DNA of 64,000 nucleotides from Micromonospora arborensis. Lineage in GTDB: Bacteria; Actinomycetota; Actinomycetes; Mycobacteriales; Micromonosporaceae. The stretch covers positions 98,606 through 162,605 of the forward strand of contig NZ_PYBV01000011.1 of NCBI RefSeq assembly GCF_003205615.1, in the 5' to 3' direction. The translations under genes were made by a program, and so were the position numbers. The notes under the pieces are model-generated. The model was not told where the DNA came from, searched no databases, and was given only the letters and a program-made list of their open reading frames with translations. How positions within the stretch are numbered: the first letter of the stretch is position 1; every line of letters starts with the position of its first letter. Of this stretch, positions 38,166-49,592 are shown piece by piece.

Positions 38166-39494
38166 CTACCGCAGGAACCCTTCGTAGTTCCGCTGCATGA
38201 GTTGGCTCTCGATCTGCTTCACGGTCTCCAGACCGACGCCGACCATGATGAGCACAGCGGTGCCACCGAACGGGAAGTTCTGGTACTGCTGGTTGTCCAG
38301 CCAGATGAAGAAGAAGTTCGGCAGGATCGAGATGACGCCGAGGTAGATCGCGCCCGGCAGGGTGATCCGGCTGAGGATGAAGTCCAGGTAGTCGGCCGTC
38401 GGCTTACCCGGGCGGATGCCCGGCACGAACCCGCCGTACTTCTTCATGTTGTCCGCGACCTCGGTCGGGTTGAACGTGATCGAGACGTAGAAGTACGTGA
38501 AGAAGATGATCAGCAGGAAGTAGACCGTGATGTAGATCGGGCTGTCCGGTGCCACCAGGTTGTTCTGGATCCACGACTGGACCTTGCCCGGGTCGTTCTG
38601 GTCGAAGAACTGCAGCGCCAACTGCGGCAGGTAGAGCAGCGACGAGCCGAAGATGACCGGGATCACACCCGCCTGGTTGACCTTCAGCGGGATGTAGGTC
38701 GAGGTGCCGCCGTACATCCGCCGGCCGATCATCCGCTTGGCGTACTGCACCGGGATCCGGCGCTGCGCCTGCTCGATGAAGGTGACCGCGGTGATGACCA
38801 CCAGGACCAGCGCGATGACCAGGGCGAACATGTCCCAGCCCTTGCTGGTCTTGATCTGCCAGCCCTCGCCGGGCAGCCGGGCCGCGATCGAGGTGAAGAT
38901 CAGGACGGACATGCCGTTGCCGACGCCGCGGTCGGTGATCAGCTCACCGAGCCACATGACCATGCCGGTGCCGGCGGTCATGGTGATCACCAGGATGGAC
39001 AGGGTCAGCCAGTCCGGGATGCCGGTGCCGGTCGGGATGATCGGGAACTGGTCGCACTTGTTCTGGAACAGCTGCCCCGAGCGGGCCAGCGCCACGAACG
39101 CCGAGGCCTGCAGCACACCGAGACCGAGGGTCAGGTAGCGGGTGTACTGCGTGATCTTCGCCTGGCCGGCCTGGCCCTCCTTACGGAGCTGCTCCAACCG
39201 CGGGATCACGACGGTCAGCAGCTGCAGGATGATCGACGCCGTGATGTAGGGCATGATGCCCAGCGCGAAGACCGAGAGCTGCAGCAACGCTCCGCCGGAG
39301 AAGAGGTTGAGCAGGTTCAGCGGCCCCGTCGTGTCACCTGAGATCGAGTCGAGGCACTTCTGCACGTTGCCGTACGAGACGCCCGGGCTGGGGAGCGTTG
39401 CACCCAGCCGGTAGACCGCGATGATGCCTACTGTGAACAGCAGCTTCTTGCGCAGGTCAGGCGTACGGAACGCACTGAGAAAGGCGGACAGCAA
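38166..39494 (-). CDS. secY: Protein translocase subunit SecY
   Basis: 442 residues, ten membrane helices forming the Sec channel. LLSAFLSAFRTPDLRKKLLFTVGIIAVYRLG at the N-terminus, the plug region after PGVSY, GNGMSVLIFTSIAARLP, and QAQRRIPVQYAKRMIGRRMYGGTSTYIPLKVNQAGVIPVIF are SecY hallmarks. Start TTG 39494 has AGGAGG with a 6-nt spacer. A 233-nt gap with a large stem-loop separates it from rplO, so it may have its own promoter. Confidence 0.97.
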   Translation of the reverse strand: MLSAFLSAFRTPDLRKKLLFTVGIIAVYRLGATLPSPGVSYGNVQKCLDSISGDTTGPLNLLNLFSGGALLQLSVFALGIMPYITASIILQLLTVVIPRLEQLRKEGQAGQAKITQYTRYLTLGLGVLQASAFVALARSGQLFQNKCDQFPIIPTGTGIPDWLTLSILVITMTAGTGMVMWLGELITDRGVGNGMSVLIFTSIAARLPGEGWQIKTSKGWDMFALVIALVLVVITAVTFIEQAQRRIPVQYAKRMIGRRMYGGTSTYIPLKVNQAGVIPVIFGSSLLYLPQLALQFFDQNDPGKVQSWIQNNLVAPDSPIYITVYFLLIIFFTYFYVSITFNPTEVADNMKKYGGFVPGIRPGKPTADYLDFILSRITLPGAIYLGVISILPNFFFIWLDNQQYQNFPFGGTAVLIMVGVGLETVKQIESQLMQRNYEGFLR

Positions 39495-39674
39495 CTTCTT
39501 CCTCCTGCGCGAGGCGGGCCGCCGGTGAACCCTGGCGGGTGGGGGTGGATCACGGGCGAGCGCCCGCAATCCATGGCTGGGATGGGACTCTAACAGCCCC
39601 ACGCCGGTCCGGGCAGATGCGCCCGACTACATAAATCGAATCCGATATTACCGGGCGCAATGGGCCCAGGTAGA

Positions 39675-39717
39675 CCATGGCGCCCGCCAGTTGCTCACAA
39701 CTGGACGGGCGCCATGG
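39675..39717 (-). terminator. Large stem-loop between rplO and secY
   Basis: CCATGGCGCCCG then CCAGTTG, loop CTCA, then CAACTGG, one bulged A and CGGGCGCCATGG: a 19-bp stem interrupted by one unpaired base, 10 nt after the rplO stop. An AT-rich stretch (39625-39655) follows on the secY side, suitable for a promoter; TAGAGT near 39590 is a weak -10 candidate. Confidence 0.7.
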
Positions 39718-39727
39718 GTCGTACGCC

Positions 39728-40171
39728 TTACAGCTCGGTGGTGGAGCCACCGGCGGCGGCGATCTTCTCCTTGGCCGACGCACTGAACGCGTGCGCAGAC
39801 ACCTGGAGCGAGACTCCGCCGAGGTCCCCGGTGCCGAGGACCTTGACCGGGTGGCCCTTGCGGACCGCGCCGGACTCGACGAGCTCCAGCGGGCCGACCT
39901 CGCCACCGTTCGGGAACAGCTCAGCGAGTCGGTCCAGGTTGACAACCTGGAAGACCACCTTGAACTTGTTCTTGAAGCCCTTCATCTTCGGCAGGCGCAT
40001 GTGGATGGGCATCTGCCCACCCTCGAACGCCGCCGAGATGTTCTTACGGGCCTTGGAACCCTTGGTACCGCGACCAGCGGTCTTGCCCTTGGAACCCTCA
40101 CCGCGACCCACACGGGTCTTCGCGGTCTTGGAACCGGGCGCCGGGCGCAGGTGATGCACCTTGATCGTCAT
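39728..40171 (-). CDS. rplO: 50S ribosomal protein L15
   Basis: 147 residues. Late-assembly 23S-binding protein. [42 protein letters not shown] is the flexible Gly/Lys/Arg arm; [15 protein letters not shown] and the C-terminal globular part follow. Start overlaps the rpmD stop by 1 nt (TAATG). Confidence 0.98.
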   Translation of the reverse strand: MTIKVHHLRPAPGSKTAKTRVGRGEGSKGKTAGRGTKGSKARKNISAAFEGGQMPIHMRLPKMKGFKNKFKVVFQVVNLDRLAELFPNGGEVGPLELVESGAVRKGHPVKVLGTGDLGGVSLQVSAHAFSASAKEKIAAAGGSTTEL

Positions 40172-40353
40172 TACTCGACCTCCTCGACCTTCACGAGGTG
40201 GTTCACAGTGAAGATCATGCCGCGGATCTCGGGCCGGTCCTCCTTGACCACCACGTCGTTGATCCGCTTGAGACCGAGCGAACGCAGCGAATCACGCTGG
40301 TTCTGCTTGGTCCCGATGACGGACCGGACCTGGGTGACCTTCAGACGTGCCAT
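40171..40353 (-). CDS. rpmD: 50S ribosomal protein L30
   Basis: 60 residues, full length for bacterial L30 ([39 protein letters not shown]). Overlaps rpsE and rplO by one base at each end, indicating tight coupling. Confidence 0.97.
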   Translation of the reverse strand: MARLKVTQVRSVIGTKQNQRDSLRSLGLKRINDVVVKEDRPEIRGMIFTVNHLVKVEEVE

Positions 40354-40967
40354 CAGTGCGCCACCCCCGCACGCGACGCCAGCATGGCGGCCGGCGCGAC
40401 GTCCTCCACCGGCAGACCACGACGCGCTGCGACCTGCTCAGGGGACTCGAGCCCCTTCAGGGCCGCCACGGTGGCGTGCACGATGTTGATCGGGTTCGAC
40501 GAGCCGAGGCTCTTGGAGAGCACGTCGTGGATCCCGGCGCACTCCAGCACGGCGCGCACCGGACCACCGGCGATGACACCCGTACCGGCCGAGGCCGGCT
40601 TGAGCAGCACGACGCCAGCGGCGTCCTCACCCGTCACCGGGTGCGGGATCGACTGACCGATCCGCGGGACCTTGAAGAAGTGCTTCTTGGCCTCCTCGAC
40701 GCCCTTGGCGATGGCCGCGGGCACCTCCTTGGCCTTTCCGTAGCCCACGCCGACCGTGCCGTCGCCGTCGCCCACGATCACCAGGGCGGTGAAGCTGAAG
40801 CGACGACCACCCTTCACGACCTTGGCGACGCGGTTGATCGCGACGACCCGCTCAAGGTGCGGGGTCTTCTCGACGGGCGCGTTTCCGCGGCCGCCCTCAC
40901 GGCGGTTGTCGCGGCGACCACCCTCGTTGCCACCGGACCCGCCGCCACGGCGCTGTTGACCTGGCAT
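40353..40967 (-). CDS. rpsE: 30S ribosomal protein S5
   Basis: 204 residues. S5 takes part in decoding accuracy and mRNA unwinding. The first 35 residues are an Arg/Gly-rich extension ([23 protein letters not shown]) absent from E. coli S5; then [33 protein letters not shown] dsRNA-binding domain and the [37 protein letters not shown] core. Confidence 0.97.
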   Translation of the reverse strand: MPGQQRRGGGSGGNEGGRRDNRREGGRGNAPVEKTPHLERVVAINRVAKVVKGGRRFSFTALVIVGDGDGTVGVGYGKAKEVPAAIAKGVEEAKKHFFKVPRIGQSIPHPVTGEDAAGVVLLKPASAGTGVIAGGPVRAVLECAGIHDVLSKSLGSSNPINIVHATVAALKGLESPEQVAARRGLPVEDVAPAAMLASRAGVAH

Positions 40968-41000
40968 CAGCAGCCTTCCTTATCTCTCGTGACGGGGTTG

Positions 41001-41390
41001 TTAGAACTCGAGCCCGGCTTCGCGGGCGGCGTCGGCAAGCGCGGCGACTCGCCCCGCGTACCGGTTGCCACCGCGGTCGAAGACGACCTTGGAGACGCCG
41101 GCGGCCTTGGCCCGCTCGGCGAGCAGCGCGCCCACCTTGCCAGCCAGGGCGCTCTTGTCGCCCTCCGTACCGCGCAGCGAGGCGTCCAGGGTCGACGCCG
41201 ACGCCAGGGTGTGACCCTTGGTGTCGTCGACGATCTGGGCGACCATGTGCCGCAGCGAACGGGTGACGACCAGGCGCGGACGCTCGGCCGTACCACTGAC
41301 GTTCTTGCGGACGCGGAAGTGTCGACGCGCACGCCCAACGGCGCGCTTGGCGGCGACACCGCGGCGGCGCTTGAGCAGCGTGGCGCTCAC
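41001..41390 (-). CDS. rplR: 50S ribosomal protein L18
   Basis: 129 residues, 5S rRNA-binding protein. [50 protein letters not shown], and the C-terminal [29 protein letters not shown]. Overlaps the rplF stop by 4 nt. Confidence 0.98.
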   Translation of the reverse strand: MSATLLKRRRGVAAKRAVGRARRHFRVRKNVSGTAERPRLVVTRSLRHMVAQIVDDTKGHTLASASTLDASLRGTEGDKSALAGKVGALLAERAKAAGVSKVVFDRGGNRYAGRVAALADAAREAGLEF

Positions 41391-41929
41391 TTCTTACCTG
41401 CCTTTCCAGCCTTGCGGCGGATGACCTCGCCCTGGTACTTCACGCCCTTGCCCTTGTAGGGCTCCGGCGGACGGATCTTCCGGATGTTGGCGGCGACCTC
41501 ACCGACCTGCTGCTTGTCGATGCCAGCCACGTGGAACAGGGTCGGCCGCTCCACCGTGAAGGTGATGCCCGCCGGGGCGGGGACGACCACCGGGTGCGAG
41601 AACCCGAGCGCGAACTCGAGGTCCGAACCCTTGGCGGTGACCCGGTAACCGGTGCCGGCGATCTCCAGGCTCTTGCGGTAGCCCTCGGTAACCCCGACGA
41701 TCATGTTGGCAACCAGCGTACGGCTCAGGCCGTGGAGTTCCTTGGCCTTGCGCTCGTCGTTCGGCCGGTTGACGCTCAGCTGGCCATCCTCGGCCCGCTC
41801 GACCGTGATCGGCTCGGCGAGAGTGTGCTCCAGCTGGCCCTTGGGGCCCTTGACCTTGACGGTCTGCCCGTCGATCGTGATATCGACGCCGGCTGGTACC
41901 GGGATCGACTTACGTCCAATTCGCGACAT
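41387..41929 (-). CDS. rplF: 50S ribosomal protein L6
   Basis: 180 residues, two similar alpha/beta domains near the sarcin-ricin loop. [21 protein letters not shown] begins at ATG 41929, the conserved start; the longer frame upstream crosses the rpsH end. [21 protein letters not shown] and [29 protein letters not shown] are standard. Confidence 0.98.
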   Translation of the reverse strand: MSRIGRKSIPVPAGVDITIDGQTVKVKGPKGQLEHTLAEPITVERAEDGQLSVNRPNDERKAKELHGLSRTLVANMIVGVTEGYRKSLEIAGTGYRVTAKGSDLEFALGFSHPVVVPAPAGITFTVERPTLFHVAGIDKQQVGEVAANIRKIRPPEPYKGKGVKYQGEVIRRKAGKAGKK

Positions 41930-41945
41930 TTCTACCTGTCTCCCG

Positions 41946-42353
41946 TTACCAGACGAAGGCGAGGACTTCCCCGCCAACACTCCGCTTGCGGGCCTGCCGG
42001 TCGGTCAGCAGCCCCTGGGACGTCGAAATGATCGCCACGCCCAGCCCACCGAGCACCCGGGGGAGCCCGTCCGACTTGGCGTACACCCGGAGACCGGGCT
42101 TGGACACGCGCTTGATGCCGGCCAGGCTCCGCTCGCGGTTCTGGCCGTACTTCAGCTCGACGACCAGTCGCTTGCCGACGGCGCCCTCCTCGGGCTCCTC
42201 GACCGACCAGGTGGCGATGTAACCCTCGGCCTTCAGGACCTCGGCGATGTTCGCCTTGATCTTGGAGTAGGGCATCTTCACCTGATCGTGGTACGCCTGG
42301 TTGGCGTTACGCAGACGCGTGAGCATGTCTGCGATCGGGTCGGTCATCGTCAT
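41946..42353 (-). CDS. rpsH: 30S ribosomal protein S8
   Basis: 135 residues. Primary 16S-binding protein and, in E. coli, the spc operon repressor. [20 protein letters not shown] start at 42353 and [13 protein letters not shown] end are conserved. The 116-nt gap before it contains two perfect hairpins, possible regulatory or processing sites. Confidence 0.98.
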   Translation of the reverse strand: MTMTDPIADMLTRLRNANQAYHDQVKMPYSKIKANIAEVLKAEGYIATWSVEEPEEGAVGKRLVVELKYGQNRERSLAGIKRVSKPGLRVYAKSDGLPRVLGGLGVAIISTSQGLLTDRQARKRSVGGEVLAFVW

Positions 42354-42382
42354 GGATTTCGTCAGCCTTTCTCGCCGGGGTT

Positions 42383-42402
42383 CCCGGGGCATCAGCCCCG
42401 GG
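42383..42402 (-). terminator. Hairpin 2 in the rpsZ-rpsH gap
   Basis: Perfect 8-bp stem CCCGGGGC / GCCCCGGG with ATCA loop, 30 nt upstream of the rpsH start. Confidence 0.45.
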
Positions 42403-42439
42403 CCTACGGCGAAGAGCAATACCTAATCGGTGCAGGAGT

Positions 42440-42458
42440 TCCCGGCCGACGGCCGGGA
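42440..42458 (-). terminator. Hairpin 1 in the rpsZ-rpsH gap
   Basis: Perfect 8-bp stem TCCCGGCC / GGCCGGGA with a 3-nt loop, 11 nt after the rpsZ stop. With the next hairpin it forms a tandem pair. Confidence 0.45.
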
Positions 42459-42469
42459 CGCGGTCGCCC

Positions 42470-42655
42470 TTACCAGGAAGCCTTGGACACGCCCGGCAGC
42501 TCACCGCGGTGGGCCATCTCCCGGATGCAGACCCGGCAGAGCCCGAACTTGCGGTAGACCGCCTTCGGACGCCCGCACCGCTGGCAGCGGGTGTACGCGC
42601 GAACCGAGAACTTCGGCTTCGCGGCCGCCTTGATGATCAGCGCCTTCTTGGCCAT
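42470..42655 (-). CDS. rpsZ: 30S ribosomal protein S14, zinc-binding type Z
   Basis: 61 residues, the short C+ form: [23 protein letters not shown] supplies CxxC-X12-Cxx[25 protein letters not shown] is the usual start. It is one nt from rplE. Confidence 0.98.
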   Translation of the reverse strand: MAKKALIIKAAAKPKFSVRAYTRCQRCGRPKAVYRKFGLCRVCIREMAHRGELPGVSKASW

Positions 42656-42656
42656 C

Positions 42657-43226
42657 TCAGTTCTCCTTGAACGGGAAGCCCAGGAGCTTGAGCAGCGCCC
42701 GGCCCTCGTCGTCGGTCGTGGCGGTCGTGACCACCGTGATGTCCATGCCCCGCTGGCGATCGATCCGGTCCTGGTCGATCTCGTGGAACACCGACTGCTC
42801 GGTCAGACCGAACGTGTAGTTGCCGTGCCCGTCCAGCTTGCGCCCGTCCAGACCGCGGAAGTCGCGGATACGCGGCAGCGAGATGGACAGCAGCCGGTCC
42901 AGGAACTCCCACATCCGGTCGCCGCGAAGGGTCACCTTCGCACCGATCGGCATGCCTTCGCGGAGCTTGAACTGCGCGATGGACTTGGTCGCCCGCCGCA
43001 CCTGCGGCTTCTGGCCGGTGATCGTGGCGAGGTCGCGGACCGCGCCGTCGATCAGCTTGGCGTCGCGAGCAGCCTCGCCGACACCCATGTTGACGACGAT
43101 CTTGACCAGCCGCGGCACCTGCATGGGGTTGCCGTAGCTGCGCTGCTCGCGCAGCTGGGCCACGATCTCGTTGCGGTACCGCTCCTTGAGGCGCGGCAGG
43201 GTCTTTTCGGTAGCCGTGGTCATCAC
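42657..43226 (-). CDS. rplE: 50S ribosomal protein L5
   Basis: 189 residues, 5S rRNA-binding and P-site tRNA-contacting protein. [86 protein letters not shown] and [25 protein letters not shown] are characteristic. Its start overlaps the rplX stop by 4 nt. Confidence 0.98.
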   Translation of the reverse strand: MMTTATEKTLPRLKERYRNEIVAQLREQRSYGNPMQVPRLVKIVVNMGVGEAARDAKLIDGAVRDLATITGQKPQVRRATKSIAQFKLREGMPIGAKVTLRGDRMWEFLDRLLSISLPRIRDFRGLDGRKLDGHGNYTFGLTEQSVFHEIDQDRIDRQRGMDITVVTTATTDDEGRALLKLLGFPFKEN

Positions 43227-43543
43227 AGGTCCTTACCGGTGCTACGCGCGATGCGGACCTTCTGGCCGTTGTCGTCGATCCGGTAACCGACGCGGGTCGG
43301 CTTGCCGTCGGAGTCCAGGACCTGCACGTTCGAGACGTGGATCGGGGCCTCCTGAGTGACGATGCCGCCGGTCTTGGCGCCACGCTGGGTGGTGCTGATG
43401 CGGGTGTGCTTCTTGACCCGGTTCACGCCCTCGACCAGGACCTTGTCCTGCCGCGGGAAGGCCTGGATGACCTTACCCTTGGCACCCTTGTCCTTGCCGG
43501 CGATGACGACGACCGTGTCGCCCTTCTTGACCTTCACGGTCAC
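43223..43543 (-). CDS. rplX: 50S ribosomal protein L24
   Basis: 106 residues, KOW-domain assembly initiator ([46 protein letters not shown]). GTG 43543 overlaps the rplN stop (GTGA); GTG 43537 is a second in-frame start with better Shine-Dalgarno spacing. Confidence 0.96.
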   Translation of the reverse strand: MTVKVKKGDTVVVIAGKDKGAKGKVIQAFPRQDKVLVEGVNRVKKHTRISTTQRGAKTGGIVTQEAPIHVSNVQVLDSDGKPTRVGYRIDDNGQKVRIARSTGKDL

Positions 43544-43908
43544 AACACCTCCGGCGCGAGGGAAATAATCTTCATGAACCGCTTGTCCCGCAGCTCCCGG
43601 CCCACCGGGCCGAAGATGCGGGTTCCACGCGGGTCCCCGCCGTCCTTGATGATGACGGCGGCGTTCTCGTCGAAGCGGATGTACGAGCCGTCCGGCCGAC
43701 GCCTCTCCTTGGCCGTGCGAACGACGACCGCCTTGACGACGTCGCCCTTCTTCACACCGGCACCCGGGATCGCGTCCTTGACCGTGGCCACGATGACGTC
43801 GCCGATGCTCGCGTAGCGCCGACCCGAGCCACCGAGAACCCGGATGCACAGGATCTCCCGAGCACCCGTGTTGTCGGCGACGCGCAGTCGCGACTCCTGC
43901 TGAATCAC
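43540..43908 (-). CDS. rplN: 50S ribosomal protein L14
   Basis: 122 residues, the exact usual length. [33 protein letters not shown] and [28 protein letters not shown]. First gene of the spc section; 101 nt after rpsQ, with a CCGGCCGC/GCGGCCGG hairpin at about 43936-43955 in the gap. Confidence 0.98.
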   Translation of the reverse strand: MIQQESRLRVADNTGAREILCIRVLGGSGRRYASIGDVIVATVKDAIPGAGVKKGDVVKAVVVRTAKERRRPDGSYIRFDENAAVIIKDGGDPRGTRIFGPVGRELRDKRFMKIISLAPEVL

Positions 43909-44009
43909 GTCTATCTCCTATGTCTGCCGGTTCTCCGGCCGCCGTAGCGGCCGGCCGGAGCCTGGCGGAACCTACGCCCGACGCAACGCCGGGCGAGCTC
44001 GAGCCTTCG

Positions 44010-44288
44010 CTACTTGGCCTTTTCCAGGATCTCCACGATCCGCCAACGCTTGGTGGCGCTCAGCGGCCGGGTCTCCATGATGAGAACCCGGTCACCGGTG
44101 CCGGCGGCGTTCTGCTCGTCGTGCACCTTCAGCTTGGCCGTACGACGCATGATCTTGCCGTACAGCGCGTGCCGAACCCGGTCCTCGACCTCGACCACGA
44201 CGGTCTTGTCCATCTTGTCGCTGATCACCAGGCCCTCGCGGACCTTGCGGCGCGACCGCGCGGCGGCGGTGGCGGTCTCTTCGGTCAT
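44010..44288 (-). CDS. rpsQ: 30S ribosomal protein S17
   Basis: 92 residues, OB-fold 16S-binding protein ([46 protein letters not shown]). A short Thr/Ala N-terminal extension is present. Start overlaps the rpmC stop by 4 nt. Confidence 0.97.
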   Translation of the reverse strand: MTEETATAAARSRRKVREGLVISDKMDKTVVVEVEDRVRHALYGKIMRRTAKLKVHDEQNAAGTGDRVLIMETRPLSATKRWRIVEILEKAK

Positions 44289-44521
44289 GATGCAGTCACC
44301 TCAGTCGGCGCGGCCGAGAGCCCCAGCTCGCGCTCACGCATGATCGTGTAGATCCGGGCGATCTCCCGACGGATGACCTGCAACCGCCGGTTGTTGTCGA
44401 GCTGCCCGGTTGCGGCCTGCACGCGGAGGTTGAACAGCTCCGCCTTGGCCTCCCGCAGCTTCGTGACCAGCTCCTCTTCGGAGAGCTCACGCAGCTCGGT
44501 CGCCTTAACGCCCGCTGCCAT
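44285..44521 (-). CDS. rpmC: 50S ribosomal protein L29
   Basis: 78 residues, helical protein at the exit tunnel ([61 protein letters not shown]). Overlaps rplP by one base. Confidence 0.97.
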   Translation of the reverse strand: MAAGVKATELRELSEEELVTKLREAKAELFNLRVQAATGQLDNNRRLQVIRREIARIYTIMRERELGLSAAPTEVTAS

Positions 44522-44946
44522 CAGGATTCACCCACTTCGCGCGTAACAATGCGGCACTTCATCGGGAGCTTGTGGATCGCGCGACGCATGGCCTCTCGCG
44601 CGGTCTGCTCGTTGGGGAAGGACATCTCGAAGAGAACCCGCCCCGGCTTGACGTTGGCGACCCACCACTCGGGCGAACCCTTACCGGAACCCATCCGGGT
44701 CTCGGCAGGCTTCTTGGTGAGGGCCTGGTCCGGGAAGATCGTGATCCAGACCTTGCCACCACGCTTGATGTGGCGAGTCATCGCGATACGTGCCGACTCG
44801 ATCTGCCGGTTCGTCACGTACGCCGGCTCGAGAGCCTGGATCCCGAACTCGCCGAACACCACCCGGTTACCACCCTTGGACGCGCCACTGCGGTCCGGGT
44901 GGTGCGGCTTGCGGAAGCCCTTCGGGGGCTTGCGCGGCATCAGCAT
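44521..44946 (-). CDS. rplP: 50S ribosomal protein L16
   Basis: 141 residues, near the peptidyl transferase centre. [21 protein letters not shown] is the typical start at 44946; ATG 44940 is the next Met. [45 protein letters not shown] is the conserved core. Confidence 0.98.
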   Translation of the reverse strand: MLMPRKPPKGFRKPHHPDRSGASKGGNRVVFGEFGIQALEPAYVTNRQIESARIAMTRHIKRGGKVWITIFPDQALTKKPAETRMGSGKGSPEWWVANVKPGRVLFEMSFPNEQTAREAMRRAIHKLPMKCRIVTREVGES

Positions 44947-44949
44947 CTG

Positions 44950-45819
44950 TCAGCCCTCCTGCTGCGTTTCTGCCGGAGCAGCCGCGGCGGCGACAGCTGC
45001 GCTGTCCACCGGCTCGCCGCTCGGCGTCTCGGCCTGCTGCGCGATGGTGGTCGCAGCAGCCCGCCCGGCCTCGGTGCCACCGGCCGTGGTGCCGGACGAA
45101 CCCGACCGACCACGACGCGGACGCTCGGGACGGTCGCCACGCTCACCACGACGCGGGCGGGACGGACCGGCCTCGGCCGGAGCCTCCCGGCCCGGGACGG
45201 CGTCGCCCTTGTAGATCCAGACCTTCACACCGATCCGACCGAACGTGGTACGGGCCTCGAAGAAGCCGTACTCGATGTTGGCCCGCAGCGTGTGCAGCGG
45301 AACCCGGCCCTCACGGTAGAACTCGGTCCGGCTCATCTCGGCGCCGCCGAGGCGACCCGAGACCTGAACCCGGATGCCCTTGCAGACCGGGTTCTTCATC
45401 GCCGACTGCATGGCCTTGCGCATCGCCCGACGGAAGCTGACCCGGCTGGACAGCTGCTCGGCTACGCCCTGCGCAACCAGCTGAGCGTCCGACTCGGGGT
45501 TCTTCACCTCGATGATGTTCAGCTGAACCTGCTTGCCGGTGAGCTTCTCGAGCTCGCCGCGGATCCGGTCGGCCTCCGCACCCTTACGGCCGATGACGAT
45601 GCCCGGCCGGGCGGTGTGGATGTCGACCCGGACCCGGTCGCGGGTGCGCTCGATGTCGACCTTGGAGATGCCGGCACGCTCGAGGCCCTTGGACATCATG
45701 CGGCGGATCTTGACATCCTCGCCGATGTAGTCCTTGTAGAGCTTGTCCGCGAACCAGCGGGACTTCCAGTCGGTCGAGATGCCGAGCCGGAACCCAGTGG
45801 GGTGAACCTTCTGACCCAT
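44950..45819 (-). CDS. rpsC: 30S ribosomal protein S3
   Basis: 289 residues. [40 protein letters not shown] starts the protein; the KH domain contains the [14 protein letters not shown] loop; the C-terminal S3 domain ends near residue 210. A further 75-residue Ala/Arg/Glu-rich tail makes it longer than the 233-residue E. coli protein, usual in high-GC actinobacteria. Adjacent to rplV by a one-base overlap. Confidence 0.98.
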   Translation of the reverse strand: MGQKVHPTGFRLGISTDWKSRWFADKLYKDYIGEDVKIRRMMSKGLERAGISKVDIERTRDRVRVDIHTARPGIVIGRKGAEADRIRGELEKLTGKQVQLNIIEVKNPESDAQLVAQGVAEQLSSRVSFRRAMRKAMQSAMKNPVCKGIRVQVSGRLGGAEMSRTEFYREGRVPLHTLRANIEYGFFEARTTFGRIGVKVWIYKGDAVPGREAPAEAGPSRPRRGERGDRPERPRRGRSGSSGTTAGGTEAGRAAATTIAQQAETPSGEPVDSAAVAAAAAPAETQQEG

Positions 45820-46277
45820 TACTCGGCGTCCTCCGTCTTGCTCTGCGCTTCGGCCGGTGCGGCCTCCGTGGCCGGGGCGGCCTTCTTCGCCGCGGCCTTC
45901 CTCGGCGCTGCCGGCGCGACCGCTTCGACCGCCACCGTGATGTGGCAGGTGCGCTTGCGGATCCGGTACGCCCGACCCTGCGCCCGCGGCTGGAACCGCT
46001 TCATCGTCGGGCCCTCGTCCACGAAGGCCTCGCTGACGAGCAGCGCGTCGGGGTCCAGCCGCTCGTTGTTCTCCGCGTTGGCGATCGCGCTAGCGAGCAC
46101 CTTGTACACCTGCTCGCTCGCAGCCTGCGGCGCGAACTGCAGCACCGTGAGCGCCTCCTTCGCGGGCAGGCCGCGGACGAGGTTGACCACCCGGCGCGCC
46201 TTCATCGGCGAGATGCGCACGTGCCGCGCAACCGCCCGCGCGCCCGGAAGCACCGGAGCGTCGCCCTTTCCTGGCAT
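45819..46277 (-). CDS. rplV: 50S ribosomal protein L22
   Basis: 152 residues. [59 protein letters not shown] and the hairpin [26 protein letters not shown] that lines the exit tunnel. An Ala/Lys-rich C-terminal extension of about 35 residues follows. No resistance-type deletion is visible in the tunnel loop. Confidence 0.98.
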   Translation of the reverse strand: MPGKGDAPVLPGARAVARHVRISPMKARRVVNLVRGLPAKEALTVLQFAPQAASEQVYKVLASAIANAENNERLDPDALLVSEAFVDEGPTMKRFQPRAQGRAYRIRKRTCHITVAVEAVAPAAPRKAAAKKAAPATEAAPAEAQSKTEDAE

Positions 46278-46318
46278 CGCTGTAACCCCTTGTTCCCTCT
46301 ATCCGTATGCCCGCGGCG

Positions 46319-46600
46319 TCAGCGCCGACGGCTCTTCCGGTCGTCCTTCTCGTGACCCTTGAAAGTGCGGGTCAGCGCGAACTCGCCGAGCTTGTGCCCG
46401 ACCATCGCCTCGGTCACGAACACCGGGACGTGCTTGCGTCCGTCATGCACGGCGATCGTGTGCCCCAGCATCTCCGGGATGATCGTCGAGCGCCGCGACC
46501 AGGTCTTGATCACGTTCTTCGAGCCCTTGTCGTTCTGGACTTCCACCTTCTTGAGCAGGTGGTCGTCGACGAACGGGCCCTTCTTCAGGCTGCGAGGCAT
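46319..46600 (-). CDS. rpsS: 30S ribosomal protein S19
   Basis: 93 residues, standard length ([75 protein letters not shown]). Head protein near the A site. Confidence 0.98.
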   Translation of the reverse strand: MPRSLKKGPFVDDHLLKKVEVQNDKGSKNVIKTWSRRSTIIPEMLGHTIAVHDGRKHVPVFVTEAMVGHKLGEFALTRTFKGHEKDDRKSRRR

Positions 46601-46612
46601 GTCTTATCTCCC

Positions 46613-47452
<840 letters not shown>

Positions 47453-47464
47453 TGTCTACACCCC

Positions 47465-47767
47465 TCAGCTGACCGGGCCGCCGAAGGCCTCGATGCGGTC
47501 ACCGTCAGCCAGCTTCACGATCGCCCGCTTGGTCGCCTTGCGCTGACCGAAACCGGTCTTGGTGCGCTTGCGCTTACCCTGGCGGTTGAGCGTGTTGACC
47601 GTCAGGACGCGGACGTTGAAGATCTGCTGGATAGCGATCTTGATCTCGGTCTTGTTCGCGTCCGGGTGCACCAGGAAGGTGTACCAGTTCCGGTTCAGCT
47701 CGCTGTAGCTCTTCTCCGAGACGACCGGCGCCACGATGATGTCGCGCGGGTCGGCGATCGTGCTCAC
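47465..47767 (-). CDS. rplW: 50S ribosomal protein L23
   Basis: 100 residues. Exit-tunnel protein that docks signal recognition particle and trigger factor ([51 protein letters not shown]). Overlaps the rplD stop by 4 nt. Confidence 0.98.
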   Translation of the reverse strand: MSTIADPRDIIVAPVVSEKSYSELNRNWYTFLVHPDANKTEIKIAIQQIFNVRVLTVNTLNRQGKRKRTKTGFGQRKATKRAIVKLADGDRIEAFGGPVS

Positions 47768-48414
47768 TTGCCACCCTCCTCGGTGGTCTCGGCGGGCACG
47801 CCCAGGAACTCGTCCAGGGCGTCCTTGGTGAAGACCACGTCGTCAGCCACCAACACGTCGTACGTGTTGAGCTGGCCGGACTCGATCAGGTGCACGCGCG
47901 GCTCGTTGCGCAGCGACACCCAGTTCAGCTCGTCGGTGCTGCTCAGCACGACCAGGACCCGACGGGCCTCGGTGAGCTTGGTCAGCGTGGCCAGGGCCGC
48001 CTTGGTCGACGGCTTCTCGCCCGAGACGAACGCCTCGACGACGTGCACCTGCCCGGCGCGAGCCCGGTCCGAGAGGGCACCGCGCAGTGCGGCGGCCTTC
48101 ATCTTCTTCGGGGTCCGCTGGCTGTAGTCACGCGGCACGGGACCGTGCACGACGCCACCGCCGGCGAACTGCGGCGCGCGGATCGAGCCCTGCCGGGCGC
48201 GACCGGTGCCCTTCTGCTTGTAAGGCTTCTTGCCGCCACCGGCGACCTCGGCCCGAGTCTTGGTCTTGTGCGTGCCCTGTCGGGCCGCCGCGAGCTGGGC
48301 CACCACGACCTGGTGCATCAGCGCGACGTTGGCCTGCACGTCGAAGATGTCCGCCGGCAGCTCGACCGAGCTACTGGTGGTGCCTTCGACGGTGCGCACG
48401 TCAACGGTGGTCAC
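47764..48414 (-). CDS. rplD: 50S ribosomal protein L4
   Basis: 216 residues. The extended tunnel loop is [41 protein letters not shown]; wild-type in appearance at the [12 protein letters not shown] stretch used by macrolides. GTG 48414 overlaps the rplC stop by 4 nt. In E. coli L4 represses the S10 operon; no equivalent site was identified here. Confidence 0.98.
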   Translation of the reverse strand: MTTVDVRTVEGTTSSSVELPADIFDVQANVALMHQVVVAQLAAARQGTHKTKTRAEVAGGGKKPYKQKGTGRARQGSIRAPQFAGGGVVHGPVPRDYSQRTPKKMKAAALRGALSDRARAGQVHVVEAFVSGEKPSTKAALATLTKLTEARRVLVVLSSTDELNWVSLRNEPRVHLIESGQLNTYDVLVADDVVFTKDALDEFLGVPAETTEEGGK

Positions 48415-49076
48415 TTGGCCGCACCGCCCTTCTTCACCTTGATCTTGGCCGCGGTACGGACCAGAACCAGCGCGCCCTTGGGACCAGGGATGGCACCACG
48501 GACGAGCAGGAGGTTGTTCTCGGTGTCGACCGCCTGGACGGTCAGGTTCTGCACGGTGTACCGAACGCCACCCATCCGGCCGGCCATCCGGGTGCCCTTG
48601 AAGACGCGACCCGGGGTCGCGCAGGCGCCGATGGAACCGGGCGAACGGTGCTTGCGCTCGACACCGTGGCTGCTGCCCAGACCGTGGAAGCCGTGCCGCT
48701 TCATGGCGCCGGCGAAGCCCTTGCCCTTGGTCTTGCCGGTGACGTCGATGGTGACGCCGGCCGGGAACTCCTCGACCGTGACTTCCTGGCCGAGCGAGTA
48801 TTCCCCAGCGTCCGTGGTGCGCAGCTCGACGATGTGCCGGCGCGGCGCCACGTCCGCCTTGGCGTAGTGCCCGCTGATCGGCTTCTTCACCTTGCGCGGG
48901 TCGATGTTGCCGTACGCCAGCTGGACCGCGGAGTAACCGTCCTTCTCGGCGCTACGAACCTGGCTGATGACGCACGGGCCGGCCTCGACCACGGTCACGG
49001 GAACAACGCGGTTGTTGTCCCAGACCTGGGTCATGCCGAGCTTGGCGCCCAGGATCCCCTTGACTTGCCTGTCCAT
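48411..49076 (-). CDS. rplC: 50S ribosomal protein L3
   Basis: 221 residues. [35 protein letters not shown] start; [53 protein letters not shown] forms the arm reaching the peptidyl transferase centre, with the methylatable Gln replaced as in other actinobacteria (SHGVERKHR). Confidence 0.97.
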   Translation of the reverse strand: MDRQVKGILGAKLGMTQVWDNNRVVPVTVVEAGPCVISQVRSAEKDGYSAVQLAYGNIDPRKVKKPISGHYAKADVAPRRHIVELRTTDAGEYSLGQEVTVEEFPAGVTIDVTGKTKGKGFAGAMKRHGFHGLGSSHGVERKHRSPGSIGACATPGRVFKGTRMAGRMGGVRYTVQNLTVQAVDTENNLLLVRGAIPGPKGALVLVRTAAKIKVKKGGAAK

Positions 49077-49087
49077 TTGTCCGGTCC

Positions 49088-49396
49088 CTACAGCTTGATC
49101 TCGATGTCGACGCCAGCCGGCAGGTCGAGGCGCATGAGCGAGTCGACCGTCTTCGGGGTCGGGTCGATGATGTCGATCAGCCGCTTGTGCGTGCGCATCT
49201 CGAAGTGCTCGCGCGAGTCCTTGTACTTGTGCGGCGAGCGGATAACGCAGAAACGGTTGATCTCCGTGGGCAGCGGCACCGGGCCCGCGACCTGCGCCCC
49301 GGTGCGCGTCACCGTCTCGACGATCTTCCGAGCCGAGGAGTCGACGACCTCGTGGTCATAGGCCTTGAGCCGGATGCGGATCTTCTGTCCCGCCAT
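49088..49396 (-). CDS. rpsJ: 30S ribosomal protein S10
   Basis: 102 residues, also a NusB-binding antitermination partner. [76 protein letters not shown] is nearly invariant. ATG 49396 has GAAGGA about 10 nt upstream. First gene of the S10 operon behind a long leader. Confidence 0.98.
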
Positions 49397-49438
49397 GGTG
49401 GCTTCTGTTCCTTCTCTCGATGCCGCTGTGTTGCGGGC

Positions 49439-49460
49439 GCCTGTACCGGCTGGTACAGGC
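49439..49460 (-). promoter_or_regulatory. Hairpin upstream of the rpsJ ribosome site
   Basis: Perfect 9-bp stem GCCTGTACC / GGTACAGGC with a 4-nt loop, just before the GAAGGA ribosome site region of rpsJ. Confidence 0.45.
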
Positions 49461-49474
49461 CCACTTCGCCGACC

Positions 49475-49493
49475 CCCGCGGTCGGGCGTGTCG
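49475..49493 (-). promoter_or_regulatory. Leader motif shared with rpsL, S10 copy
   Basis: Plus-strand CCCGCGGTCGGGCGTGTCG is identical to 54286-54304. On the transcript it reads CGACACGCCCGACCGCGGG and can pair with the following GGTCGGCG as an 8-bp stem with one bulged base. Confidence 0.55.
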
Positions 49494-49592
49494 CGCCCTC
49501 GGATCAGGCTCCGCCCCGATGCTCCGGAGCGGTGCTGACCACGCGGTGGGTCAAGGCGCCGATCGCATTACCGCGACCTGAACGCCGTGCGA

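Noticed and set aside
42354..42469. Possible CRISPR-like or repeat array in the rpsZ-rpsH gap
   Set aside because: Only two unrelated hairpins; no repeated spacer pattern.
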